This document shows positions 1-7,161 of a stretch of 7,161 nucleotides of DNA, piece after piece. Below the pieces are notes generated by a model. The model ran no database searches, was not told where the DNA came from, and was given only the letters and a program-made list of their open reading frames with translations. Source of the DNA: Bacteroidales bacterium (GTDB lineage: Bacteria; Bacteroidota; Bacteroidia; Bacteroidales; UBA932). Location: assembly GCA_017651785.1 (NCBI GenBank), contig JAGCCD010000227.1:1-7161 (forward strand), given 5' to 3'. Within the stretch, counting starts at the first letter, position 1. The number at the start of each line of letters is the position of its first letter. A program made the position numbers and the translations under genes.

Positions 1-377
1 CCAACGGCTTTTTGAGGGAGTACCTGTTCTGGGACCTTAGAGTGCGCAACACAAAGGCGGAGTACCTTAACCGCGTGCTCGGCCGTCCTGAAGGCCAGGA
101 TGTGATAGACCTCCCCGGCGCCACAGACTACGACGAGAAACCTGCCGTAAAGCAGGTGCTGGAACAGGCAGACATACTGGAGAGGGAAAAAGGCCTGGAT
201 TCCCTGATGTGGGATAAAGCCGTCACGCTTGCCGACCTTCATATCCTGGATATGGATGTCATCCTCTCCTTCATCGCAAGGCTAATGATAACGGACCGCT
301 GGAGCAGACTTGACCCGCAGACGGGCAGGCTTATGTTCCGCAGTCTGGTGGACGAAATAAGAAAAACAAGACAATAA
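1..377 (+). CDS. DUF2764 family protein of the V-type ATPase operon (3' part only)
   Basis: This is the C-terminal 124 residues of a gene that begins before the window; the first complete codon is at base 3. A TTG at 12 is in frame but is internal, because the frame is open to the window edge. The fragment looks helical and soluble, with no membrane segment. It contains WDKAVTLADLHILDMDVILSFIAR-type wording and then DRWSRLDPQTG, which I recognise from DUF2764 proteins coded just before subunit A in Bacteroidales; Borrelia and Chlamydia carry a counterpart at the same place. Full-length members are, from memory, about twice this size. The molecular role is not established. Its fixed place in the operon suggests a structural part or assembly factor of the ATPase, perhaps standing in for subunit C. 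The stop codon TAA shares its last base with the A-subunit start (TAATG), so the two are probably translationally coupled. Confidence 0.85.
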   Translation, partial: NGFLREYLFWDLRVRNTKAEYLNRVLGRPEGQDVIDLPGATDYDEKPAVKQVLEQADILEREKGLDSLMWDKAVTLADLHILDMDVILSFIARLMITDRWSRLDPQTGRLMFRSLVDEIRKTRQ

Positions 378-2131
378 TGGCAACTACCGGAACAGTGACA
401 GGAATCGTTTCCAACCTGGTGACCGTAAAGGTTGACGGGCCGGTTGGAGAGAACGAACTGTGTCACATCAACCTTGGCGGGACTATGCTCCTGGCCGAGG
501 TAATCAAAGTAACGGGCGACAAGGCCTCCGTGCAGGTCTTCGAGACCACCCGCGGTCTGAGGAACGGCGACACCGTCACCTTCCTGGGCAGGATGCTCGA
601 GGCCAGCCTTGGCCCCGGCCTCCTCTCTGGCATCTACGACGGCCTGCAGAACGACCTCACCACAATGGAGGGCGTATTCCTCAAGAGAGGCGAATACACA
701 GACCCCCTTAACCACGAGAAACTGTGGGACTTCACTCCCCTCGCATCTCCCCAGGACACCGTAAAGGCCGGCGACTGGCTGGGAGAAGTAATGGAGGGCT
801 GGCTTCCCCACAAGATTATGGTTCCCTTCTCGTTCAGCGGCGAGTACAAGGTTAAGAGCGTAGCGGCTGCCGGTTCGTATAACATTGATACAGTGGTGGC
901 AACGCTTACGGACGCTGAAGGCATTGACCACGACGTCACCATGGTGCAGAAATGGCCGGTAAAGGTTGCCGTGAGAGGATATAAGGAAAAACCCAGACCC
1001 ACCAAGCTGATGGAAACGGGCGTCCGCATTATAGACACCTTCAACCCCATTGCAGAGGGCGGCACGGGCTTTATCCCCGGTCCCTTCGGCTGCGGCAAGA
1101 CGGTCCTTCAGCACGCCATCGCAAAGCAGGGAGAGGCCGATATAGTGGTAATGGCAGCCTGCGGCGAGCGCGCCAACGAGGTAGTGGAGATCTTTACCGA
1201 GTATCCCGAACTTGTAGACCCTCACACCGGCCGCAAGCTGATGGAGCGCACAGTAATCATCTGCAATACTTCAAATATGCCGGTGGCTGCGCGTGAAGCG
1301 TCTGTTTACACCGCAATGACTATCTGCGAGTATTACAGGGCCATGGGTTACAGGTGCCTGCTGCTTGCAGACTCCACCTCCCGCTGGGCTCAGGCATTGC
1401 GTGAGATGTCCAACCGAATGGAGGAGCTGCCCGGACAGGATGCCTTCCCGGTAGACCTTTCCGCCATCATCTCCAACTTCTACTCCCGTGCCGGACAGGT
1501 CATCCTGAACAACGGAAAAACCGGCGCCGTAACATTCATTGGTACGGTCTCCCCTGCCGGCGGTAACCTCAAGGAGCCGGTCACGGAGAGTACCAAGAAG
1601 GCTGCCCGCTGCTTCTATGCGCTTGAGCAGAACCGCGCAGACCAGAAGCGTTATCCGGCCGTGAATCCCGTAGAATCCTACTCTAAATATCTCGAGTACC
1701 CCGAGATCCAGCAGTACCTGGAGAGTACCATAGAGCGCGGCTGGGTGGCAAAGGTACTGGAAGCAAAGAACTACGTGCGCCGCGGCAAGGAGATGGCCGA
1801 GCAGATCAACATCCTTGGCGACGACGGCGTGCCTATGAGCTATCACGAGGCCTTCTGGAAGAGCGAGCTCATAGATTTCGCCTTCCTGCAGCAGGACGCC
1901 TTCGACGCCATAGACGCCGTCTGCCCCATCGAGAGACAGAAGTTCATGCTTGACCTTATACTCGGCATCTGCGCCCGCGATTTCCGCTTCGACGACTACG
2001 AGAAGTGCCGCGAGTACTTCAAGGAAATGATCAACATCCTGCGCCAGATGAACTACTCGCCCTTCGAGTCTCAGGCGTTCGAGTCTTATCTTAATTCACT
2101 CAACAAACACCTCAGCGACCATGTCAACTAA
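377..2131 (+). CDS. atpA: V-type ATP synthase/ATPase catalytic subunit A
   Basis: This is the catalytic subunit of the soluble V1 head. It alternates with B in an A3B3 ring and hydrolyses or makes ATP. The 584 residues match the family's usual length. Visible landmarks are an N-terminal beta-barrel (about 1-70), the V-type bulge region (about 110-200), the Walker A loop GPFGCGKT at 235-242, the GER motif at 263-265 with E264 as the expected general base, the Walker B stretch LLLAD ending at D332 followed by STSRW, and the family wording SPAGGNLKEPVTEST. The C-terminal third is the helical domain. ATG at 377 is chosen because it overlaps the preceding stop by one base and gives the standard MAT- N terminus. 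No Shine-Dalgarno site is seen, which is normal for Bacteroidota. Unusual: C239 in the P-loop, C262 before GER and C516 in AVCPIE sit at the spacing of the redox cysteines of eukaryotic A subunits. Identification is secure. Confidence 0.98.
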   Translation: MATTGTVTGIVSNLVTVKVDGPVGENELCHINLGGTMLLAEVIKVTGDKASVQVFETTRGLRNGDTVTFLGRMLEASLGPGLLSGIYDGLQNDLTTMEGVFLKRGEYTDPLNHEKLWDFTPLASPQDTVKAGDWLGEVMEGWLPHKIMVPFSFSGEYKVKSVAAAGSYNIDTVVATLTDAEGIDHDVTMVQKWPVKVAVRGYKEKPRPTKLMETGVRIIDTFNPIAEGGTGFIPGPFGCGKTVLQHAIAKQGEADIVVMAACGERANEVVEIFTEYPELVDPHTGRKLMERTVIICNTSNMPVAAREASVYTAMTICEYYRAMGYRCLLLADSTSRWAQALREMSNRMEELPGQDAFPVDLSAIISNFYSRAGQVILNNGKTGAVTFIGTVSPAGGNLKEPVTESTKKAARCFYALEQNRADQKRYPAVNPVESYSKYLEYPEIQQYLESTIERGWVAKVLEAKNYVRRGKEMAEQINILGDDGVPMSYHEAFWKSELIDFAFLQQDAFDAIDAVCPIERQKFMLDLILGICARDFRFDDYEKCREYFKEMINILRQMNYSPFESQAFESYLNSLNKHLSDHVN

Positions 2132-3440
2132 AGCATTCCAACGTACGTACACACGCCTGCAGGCCATAACCAAGGCAACCGTATCCCTGGATGCCAAGGG
2201 CGTGTCCAACGATGAACTCGCATCCGTGGGCGGCAGGCTCGCCCAGGTGGTGAAAACCAGCGGAGACAGGGTCACCCTGCAGGTGTTCGCCGGCACCGAG
2301 GGCATTCCCACCAATGCGGAAGTGTCCTTCTTCGGCGCGCCTCCCACCCTTAAGGTCAGCGACCAGCTGGCCGGCCGCTTCTTCAACGCATACGGCGACC
2401 CAATAGACGGCGGCCCCGAGGTTGAAGGCGAGGAGCGCGAGGCCGGCGGTCCGTCGGTAAACCCGTACAAGCGCCGTCAGCCCAGCGAACTCATTCCCAC
2501 CGGTATCGCCGGTATCGACCTTAACAACACCCTGGTCTCGGGCCAGAAGATCCCCTTCTTCGCAGATCCCGACCAGCCCTACAACCAGGTAATGGCAGAC
2601 GTTGCCCTGAGGGCCGATGTAGACAAGATCATCCTGGGCGGAATGGGCCTCACGAACGACGACTATCTTTTCTTCCGTCACGAATTCGAGAGCGCCGGAG
2701 CCCTGGACCGCATAGTCTCCTTCGTAAACACCACCGAGGAGCCTCCTGTGGAGCGCCTCCTTATTCCCGACATGGCGCTGACCGCAGCAGAATACTTCGC
2801 CGTAGACAAGAACGAGAAGGTTCTCGTTTTGCTTACAGATATGACACTCTACGCAGACGCCCTGTCCATCGTGAGCAACCGTATGGATCAGATTCCGTCA
2901 AAGGATTCTATGCCCGGCTCGCTGTATTCAGACCTTGCCAAGATTTACGAGAAGGCCGTACAGCTGCCCGACGGCGGTTCTATCACAATCATCGCCGTCA
3001 CCACCCTTAACGATGGAGACATCACCCACGCAATTCCGGACAACACCGGTTACATCACCGAGGGCCAGCTCTTCCTGCGCGCAGATACTGACACGGGTAC
3101 GGTCATCGTAGACCCTTTCCGCAGCCTCAGCCGCCTCAAGCAGCTCGTCCAGGGCAAGAAGACCCGCGAAGACCACAGCCAGGTAATGAACGCCGGCGTG
3201 CGCCTTTACGCAGACGCCCAGAACGCAAAGACCAAGCTCCAGAACGGTTTCGACCTGTCCGACTACGACCTCCGCTGCCTGGATTACGCGAAAGACTATG
3301 CCCGTGAACTACTGAGCATAGACGTGAACATCACCATCAACGAAATGCTGGATACCGCCTGGCGCCTGTTCGCCAAGTACTTCACTCCCGCAGAGACCGG
3401 CATCAAGCAGGCTTTGGTAGACAAATACTGGAAAGGCTGA
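2121..3440 (+). CDS. atpB: V-type ATP synthase/ATPase non-catalytic subunit B
   Basis: This is the regulatory, non-catalytic partner of A in the A3B3 head. The 439 residues are close to the usual length of about 440-460. The P-loop is degenerate: residues 141-153 read GQKIPFFADPDQP in place of a Walker A motif, so it should not hydrolyse ATP. The SLSR stretch keeps R338, the arginine expected to reach into the A-subunit active site as the arginine finger. Other family wording includes SNRMDQIPSKDSMPGSLYSDL, IYEKA, DITHAIPDNTGYITEGQ and the C-terminal LVDKYW. ATG at 2121 lies 11 bases inside the end of the A gene in another frame. No Shine-Dalgarno site precedes it, so coupled re-initiation is likely and would help keep A and B in equal amounts. 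The stop TGA overlaps the next start. Confidence 0.98.
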   Translation: MSTKAFQRTYTRLQAITKATVSLDAKGVSNDELASVGGRLAQVVKTSGDRVTLQVFAGTEGIPTNAEVSFFGAPPTLKVSDQLAGRFFNAYGDPIDGGPEVEGEEREAGGPSVNPYKRRQPSELIPTGIAGIDLNNTLVSGQKIPFFADPDQPYNQVMADVALRADVDKIILGGMGLTNDDYLFFRHEFESAGALDRIVSFVNTTEEPPVERLLIPDMALTAAEYFAVDKNEKVLVLLTDMTLYADALSIVSNRMDQIPSKDSMPGSLYSDLAKIYEKAVQLPDGGSITIIAVTTLNDGDITHAIPDNTGYITEGQLFLRADTDTGTVIVDPFRSLSRLKQLVQGKKTREDHSQVMNAGVRLYADAQNAKTKLQNGFDLSDYDLRCLDYAKDYARELLSIDVNITINEMLDTAWRLFAKYFTPAETGIKQALVDKYWKG

Positions 3441-3442
3441 TG
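3430..3442 (+). promoter_or_regulatory. Shine-Dalgarno-like site and TGATG coupling junction for subunit D
   Basis: A purine run GGAAAGG at 3430-3436 ends three bases before ATG 3440. The B stop and D start share one base in TGATG. The run lies within the B codons for WKG, so selection as a ribosome site is not certain. The overlap supports this start for D and suggests re-initiation by ribosomes leaving B. Confidence 0.45.
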
Positions 3443-4048
3443 GCTGTAAAGTTCCAATATAACAAGACGTCGCTGACCAACCTGGGCAAGCAGCTCAAGG
3501 TGCGCCAGAACGCCCTGCCAACCCTCAAGAACAAGGAATCCGCCCTGAGGGTAAGCGTAATCTCGGCCAAGTCCGAGGCGCAGGCGCAGGCCGAGGCCCT
3601 TGAGCGCAGGATGCGGGAGTACGACTACCTGTCATCGCTCTGGAACGAGTTCGACCCGGGACTCATCAGCATCAGGGACGTCCATATCAAGACGGTGAAG
3701 ATTGCCGGAGTGAAGGCCCCCGCGCTCGAGGGCATAGACTTCGACCTTCAGCCGTTCAACGCCTTTGCAAAGCCCGCCTGGTATGCGGACGGCGTGCGCA
3801 TCCTCAAGGAACTCAGCACAATGGGTATAGAGTCCGAGGTATCTGAGGAGCGTCGCCGCATCCTTGAGTACAACCGCAAGAAAACCACCCAGAAGGTTAA
3901 CCTGTACGAGAAGGTGCAGATTCCCGGCTATCAGGAGGCGATACGCAAGATCAAGCGTTATATGGAAGACGAGGAGAACCTGTCAAAGGCATCCTCAAAG
4001 ATAGTCAAGAACCGCCACGCCGCGGCAGAAGAGGAGGAGCTGTCATGA
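3440..4048 (+). CDS. atpD: V-type ATP synthase/ATPase central-stalk subunit D
   Basis: Subunit D is the rotor shaft that passes through the A3B3 head and joins it to the membrane ring. The 202 residues fit the family (about 200-215). The protein has two long charged helices, at about 4-75 and 135-195, expected to pack as an antiparallel coiled coil. Between them lies a less regular middle with IKTVKIAGVKAPALEGIDF (about 80-100). The C-terminal helix carries the family pattern QKVNLYEKVQIPGYQEAIR followed by a Glu/Lys-rich run. The very end is Ala/Glu-rich (AAAEEEELS). In many V/A operons D is paired with rotor subunit F, but no F gene is seen here between B and I, in line with Borrelia and Chlamydia operons. 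ATG at 3440 overlaps the B stop (TGATG), and the stop TGA lies within the ATGA junction with I. Confidence 0.93.
   Translation: MAVKFQYNKTSLTNLGKQLKVRQNALPTLKNKESALRVSVISAKSEAQAQAEALERRMREYDYLSSLWNEFDPGLISIRDVHIKTVKIAGVKAPALEGIDFDLQPFNAFAKPAWYADGVRILKELSTMGIESEVSEERRRILEYNRKKTTQKVNLYEKVQIPGYQEAIRKIKRYMEDEENLSKASSKIVKNRHAAAEEEELS
4031..4048 (+). promoter_or_regulatory. GAGGAGGAG and ATGA coupling junction for subunit I
   Basis: GAGGAGGAG at 4031-4039 lies five bases before ATG 4045, the ideal place for a Shine-Dalgarno site. The start overlaps the D stop as ATGA. The purine run also encodes the Glu run at the end of D, and Bacteroidota rarely depend on Shine-Dalgarno pairing, so it may be a by-product of coding. 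The four-base overlap itself is clear and supports this start for subunit I. Confidence 0.5.
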
Positions 4049-5760
4049 TAGAGAAAATGACACGTTACGACTTCATCCTTCCCGCAAGCGCGAAGGACGG
4101 ATTCCTGGAGAAGCTCGCTTCGCTGGGCGTAATGGACATCACCCGCTCGCTCAAGCCCGTAGACGCTCACTCCTCTCAGCTACTGTCTGACATTCAGGAC
4201 CTTAAGGCCGAGGTCAAGCGGATAGAAAAAGGCACTGACGCCAATCTCCGTGCCCTCTGGGAAGAAAAGGATCGCCTGGACAAGGAGATCTCATCCCTGG
4301 AGGTCTGGGGCAGATACGACAGCGCCAAGCTGAACTCCCTTGGTCTCAAGGTAGCCTTCTACTGCGTTTCCGAGAAGAAATTCGACCCTTCCTGGGAAGC
4401 GGATTATGTGCTTCAGGAAGTAGAGCGCCAGAAAGGAAAAGTGTGGTTCGTGGTGGTGAATCCCGGAGATTTCCCCGTAACTCCCCTGCCTCCTTTCCAG
4501 CACAGCCTGGACGAGGCAGAGACCCTTGCTGCGGCTTTGCAGGAGAAGATAGACGCCTACAAGGCCGACCTTCTGGCAAGGCGTCCGGAGCTTCCCGCCC
4601 TACGCGGGCAGATTGCCGCCAAAGAGTCTGAACTCAACCTCTATCTTGCCGGCGTAAGCGGTGAAGGCGCGGCCGACAATTCGCTCGTAGTCTTTGAGGG
4701 CTTCGCCCCGTCTACTGAGGACGAACGCCTGAAGCCCGCATTCGACGAACTTCCGTGCGTCTGGCTCTCAGCTAATGCAACGGTTGAGGACAACCCTCCT
4801 ATCAAGCTTAAAAACAATAAGTTCGTTGGCTTGTTCGAGGTGCTCACTGATATGTACGGCAAGCCGGACTACAACGAGTTCGACCCCACTCCGTACATCT
4901 CCATCTTCTTCCTGCTCTTCTTTGCGATGTGTATGGGAGACGCCGGATATGGCCTGCTTCTCATTATCGGCGGAATACTGCTCAGGCGCGTTCCCAGTTT
5001 CAAGAGCCTTGCTCCCCTGGTCTCCGTTCTTGGCGTCGGCACTTTCGTGATAGGTATTCTGATGCACACCTTCTTCGGCGTAGACATCTCCACCCTCCCC
5101 TGGATCCCTTCCTGGCTAAAGTCGATAATGATTACGGGCACCATAGCGGGATTCGAGGCCCAGATGGTCCTGTCGCTGATAATAGGTGTGATTCACCTGT
5201 GCCTGGCGATGATTGTCAAGACGGTCTATGCCACCAAGAACAAAGGCTTCCTTGGCTCCCTGGGCGTCTGGGGCTGGACACTGCTCATAGTGGGCGGAGT
5301 TGTTGTAGGTGCCCTTGCAGTAGGCAAGCTCCTCCCTCCCGCTGTCACCAAATGGGTGATAATCGGCCTTGGAGTTATTTCCGCGTTGGGTATTTTCCTC
5401 TTTAACGACATTCACCGCAACCCGCTCAAGAACATAGGCTCCGGCCTGTGGGAAACCTATAACACCGTTACCGGCCTGCTTGGAGACGTTCTGAGCTATC
5501 TGCGTCTTTATGCCCTCGGTCTTGCCGGCGGCATGCTCGGCAAGGCCTTCAACGACATCGCATCGATGACTCTTGGAGACGGCTCGTTCGGTGTGGGATG
5601 GTTCTTCTTCGCACTTATCCTGGTGATCGGACATGCTCTCAACCTGGCGATGTGCTGCCTTGGCGCCTTTGTCCATCCCCTGCGACTCAACTTCCTGGAG
5701 TTCTTCAAGAACTCCGGCTACGACGGCAAGGGCCGCAGTTATCAACCACTTAAGGATTAA
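4045..5760 (+). CDS. atpI: V-type ATP synthase/ATPase membrane stator subunit I (a-type)
   Basis: Subunit I anchors the stator in the inner membrane and provides the ion half-channels against the K ring. The 571 residues divide into a soluble N-terminal arm with coiled-coil stretches (about 1-265) and a membrane half with about eight hydrophobic segments, near 284-297, 300-315, 323-345, 371-391, 406-428, 437-453, 475-500 and 518-543. Family marks are MGDAGYG at 297-303, SYLRLYALGLAGG with R487, and VHPLRLNFLEFF with R547 and E552. R487 aligns with the essential transport arginine of this family (R735 in yeast Vph1). The protein is somewhat shorter than many homologues (600-660), mainly in the N-terminal arm. 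The start overlaps the D stop by four bases. It ends in TAA at 5758-5760, after which a short gap separates it from K. Confidence 0.96.
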   Translation: MIEKMTRYDFILPASAKDGFLEKLASLGVMDITRSLKPVDAHSSQLLSDIQDLKAEVKRIEKGTDANLRALWEEKDRLDKEISSLEVWGRYDSAKLNSLGLKVAFYCVSEKKFDPSWEADYVLQEVERQKGKVWFVVVNPGDFPVTPLPPFQHSLDEAETLAAALQEKIDAYKADLLARRPELPALRGQIAAKESELNLYLAGVSGEGAADNSLVVFEGFAPSTEDERLKPAFDELPCVWLSANATVEDNPPIKLKNNKFVGLFEVLTDMYGKPDYNEFDPTPYISIFFLLFFAMCMGDAGYGLLLIIGGILLRRVPSFKSLAPLVSVLGVGTFVIGILMHTFFGVDISTLPWIPSWLKSIMITGTIAGFEAQMVLSLIIGVIHLCLAMIVKTVYATKNKGFLGSLGVWGWTLLIVGGVVVGALAVGKLLPPAVTKWVIIGLGVISALGIFLFNDIHRNPLKNIGSGLWETYNTVTGLLGDVLSYLRLYALGLAGGMLGKAFNDIASMTLGDGSFGVGWFFFALILVIGHALNLAMCCLGAFVHPLRLNFLEFFKNSGYDGKGRSYQPLKD

Positions 5761-6224
<464 letters not shown>

Positions 6225-6233
6225 AGATGCTTT

Positions 6234-6371
6234 GGTCTGAGTCGTATAGCTCTTTCTTTCCACCTTCGGACCTGCGGTCCTCGTCCCTCCCACTGCGCTT
6301 CGCTTGCGGGCCCCTCCCGTTCATAGGCCACGGGCGGCCACGTTCCAAGAAAGAGCTATACGACTCAGACC
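6234..6371. repeat. 138-base intergenic element with perfect 25-base inverted ends
   Basis: The arms at 6234-6258 (starts GGTCTGAGTCG) and 6347-6371 (ends CGACTCAGACC) are exact reverse complements over 25 bases; two further U-G pairs and one U-A pair could extend them outward in RNA. The 88-base core is 70% GC, against 44% in the arms. It holds small hairpins (GGACC-TGC-GGTCC at 6268-6280; CCCGT/ACGGG at 6316-6320 and 6330-6334), a GCG-CTT-CGC motif at 6295-6303 and two copies of GGCCACG ten bases apart (6326, 6336). It fills most of the gap between two converging genes. It could be a MITE-like or REP-like dispersed element, or a stem that insulates and stabilises both 3' ends. No target-site duplication is evident and there is no U run after either arm, so it is not a classic terminator. 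The inverted repeat is certain; its function is open. Confidence 0.85.
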
Positions 6372-6395
6372 GGATCGAAATCCAGAAATGATAAA

Positions 6396-7161
6396 CTATT
6401 TGATTCTGATTACAGAATAATCAAACGGAGCGGCAGATAATGCTGCTCTGTTTGTTTTTATGCCGGAGGCGGAGATGAGGTCTGAGGGGAATATGAGCGT
6501 GAGGTCGATGGGGGCGGAGCCGAAGTTGCACAGGACGGCATAGGCATCGCGGCCGTTGTAGCGGACGAAGGCGAAGGCGCCGTTGGGGTTGAAGGCGCTA
6601 CCCTGGCAGTAGCAGAGATCCCATACGTTCCCAGTCCTGAATACGTCTTTGGTGGCTAGAGCGAGAAGGGCTTTGTAGCGTGCCAGGACGCTTTTGCCGG
6701 ATGCGGAAAGGCCCTTTCCCGTATGCAGGTAAGAGTATATCTGCTGCAGGCTCACGGGCTTGCACCACTCAAAGATGGAGGTGCGGCCCTCGTGGCCCTC
6801 TGCCGCGTTCTCCCCTGCCTCCTGGCCGGCGTACAGCATAAAGGAAGCAGTGTTGAACAAGATTGAAAATGCTGCTGCCGCCCACGCTTTGTCGGGAGTT
6901 CCGGCGAACCAGGAAGAGGCGATGCGCTGCTCGTCGTGGTTTTCCAGGAAGTTGAGCATGCCCTGCTGAAGGTTGCCAAGTGACTGCCAGTTCCAGGTGA
7001 GCTCTTGGGCGGAGCGTTCCCCGGCAATGATGCCGCGAAGGATGTCGTAGCTGCCCGATTTGTCGTACAGGAGGTCGAAGAATTCGCAGTACGCGGCGTA
7101 GTTTTCTTTTTTGTACACCTCGGCAACGAACAGCAGATCCGGATAATCGGACTTTACCTGG
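6396..7161 (-). CDS. GH13 alpha-amylase-family glycosidase (C-terminal part)
   Basis: The gene runs leftward from beyond the window to TAG at 6398-6396, leaving 254 complete codons. The frame is open to the edge, so the GTG at 7118 is an internal valine codon and not the start. The GH13 marks are conserved region III, FVAEVY, whose Glu at 7121-7119 is the expected acid/base, and region IV, FLENHDEQR, whose Asp at 6935-6933 is the expected transition-state stabiliser. These are followed by MLYAGQEAGE, the usual end of the (beta/alpha)8 barrel. The last 80 or so residues look like the small beta domain C (AFAFVRYNGRDAYAVLCNFG). The enzyme should act on alpha-glucans such as starch, maltodextrin or glycogen. 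Subfamily, nucleophile region and cell location cannot be read because the N-terminal part is missing. It converges on the ATPase operon and is probably unrelated to it. Its last codons overlap the operon's terminator. Confidence 0.9.
   Translation of the reverse strand, partial: QVKSDYPDLLFVAEVYKKENYAAYCEFFDLLYDKSGSYDILRGIIAGERSAQELTWNWQSLGNLQQGMLNFLENHDEQRIASSWFAGTPDKAWAAAAFSILFNTASFMLYAGQEAGENAAEGHEGRTSIFEWCKPVSLQQIYSYLHTGKGLSASGKSVLARYKALLALATKDVFRTGNVWDLCYCQGSAFNPNGAFAFVRYNGRDAYAVLCNFGSAPIDLTLIFPSDLISASGIKTNRAALSAAPFDYSVIRIK
6422..6459 (+). terminator. Intrinsic terminator for the ATPase operon, inside the amylase 3' end
   Basis: In + strand RNA, 6422-6435 (CAAACGGAGCGGCA) pairs over 14 bases with 6441-6454 around the loop GATAA, including two G-U pairs (6427/6449 and 6432/6444), and is followed directly by five T at 6455-6459. 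In the opposite strand the two wobble pairs become A-C mismatches and the T run is absent, so the signal is directional for the ATPase operon. It lies about 200 bases after the K stop and overlaps codons near the end of the convergent amylase gene. Confidence 0.7.

Noticed and set aside
239..1225. A 328-codon open frame on the - strand opposite subunit A
   Set aside because: It is a shadow of GC-rich, C-ending codon use in the A gene. Its protein looks low-information, and it lies opposite a certain conserved gene.
6234..6371. A phase-variable invertible promoter of the Bacteroides type
   Set aside because: The arms fit in length, but both flanking genes point toward the element, so a promoter inside would drive only antisense RNA. 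No TAnnTTTG -7 box was seen in the core. Read-pair evidence of inversion would reopen this.
7116..7118. GTG as a start for the amylase-family gene
   Set aside because: It encodes the valine in FVAEVY, part of GH13 region III. The frame stays open to the window edge, so the start lies outside.
6752..7126. A second - strand frame overlapping the amylase
   Set aside because: It is a shifted frame of the GH13 gene with Ser/Thr/Arg-rich nonsense composition. The GH13 motifs are in the other frame.

Overview
This window is almost filled by the 3' three quarters of a bacterial V/A-type ATPase operon on the + strand. The convergent 3' half of a GH13 alpha-amylase-family gene follows on the - strand. 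Gene order (DUF2764 - A - B - D - I - K), protein wording, weak or absent Shine-Dalgarno sites and GC-rich codon use point to a member of the Bacteroidales (Bacteroidota), possibly a high-GC gut or rumen lineage such as Rikenellaceae. The family-level placement is only a guess. The same compact gene set occurs in Borrelia and Chlamydia.

Layout: bases 1-377 hold the C-terminal end of a DUF2764 protein. Then come catalytic subunit A (377-2131), non-catalytic subunit B (2121-3440), central-stalk subunit D (3440-4048), membrane stator subunit I (4045-5760) and the ion-binding ring subunit K (5784-6224). The first five genes overlap by 1, 11, 1 and 4 bases, so they are probably translationally coupled. 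K alone has its own 23-base AT-rich leader and very biased codons, as expected for a subunit made in many copies. No promoter is visible; the operon starts upstream, presumably with subunit E.

The 171-base gap between the converging genes is largely occupied by a 138-base element with perfect 25-base inverted ends and a 70% GC core (6234-6371). A good intrinsic terminator for the ATPase operon lies further on, inside the last codons of the amylase gene (6422-6459).

Together A and B form the ATP-hydrolysing or ATP-synthesising head, D is the rotor shaft, K forms the rotating membrane ring, and I supplies the ion half-channels. DUF2764 sits where other V/A operons carry peripheral subunits. 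Two sequence details are the most interesting. K keeps all five positions that bind Na+ in Enterococcus hirae NtpK, so the enzyme is probably Na+-coupled. Subunit A keeps the three cysteines, including the P-loop one, that allow redox inhibition in eukaryotic V-ATPases. I saw no wholly new system. The inverted-repeat element and the role of DUF2764 are the least explained parts.
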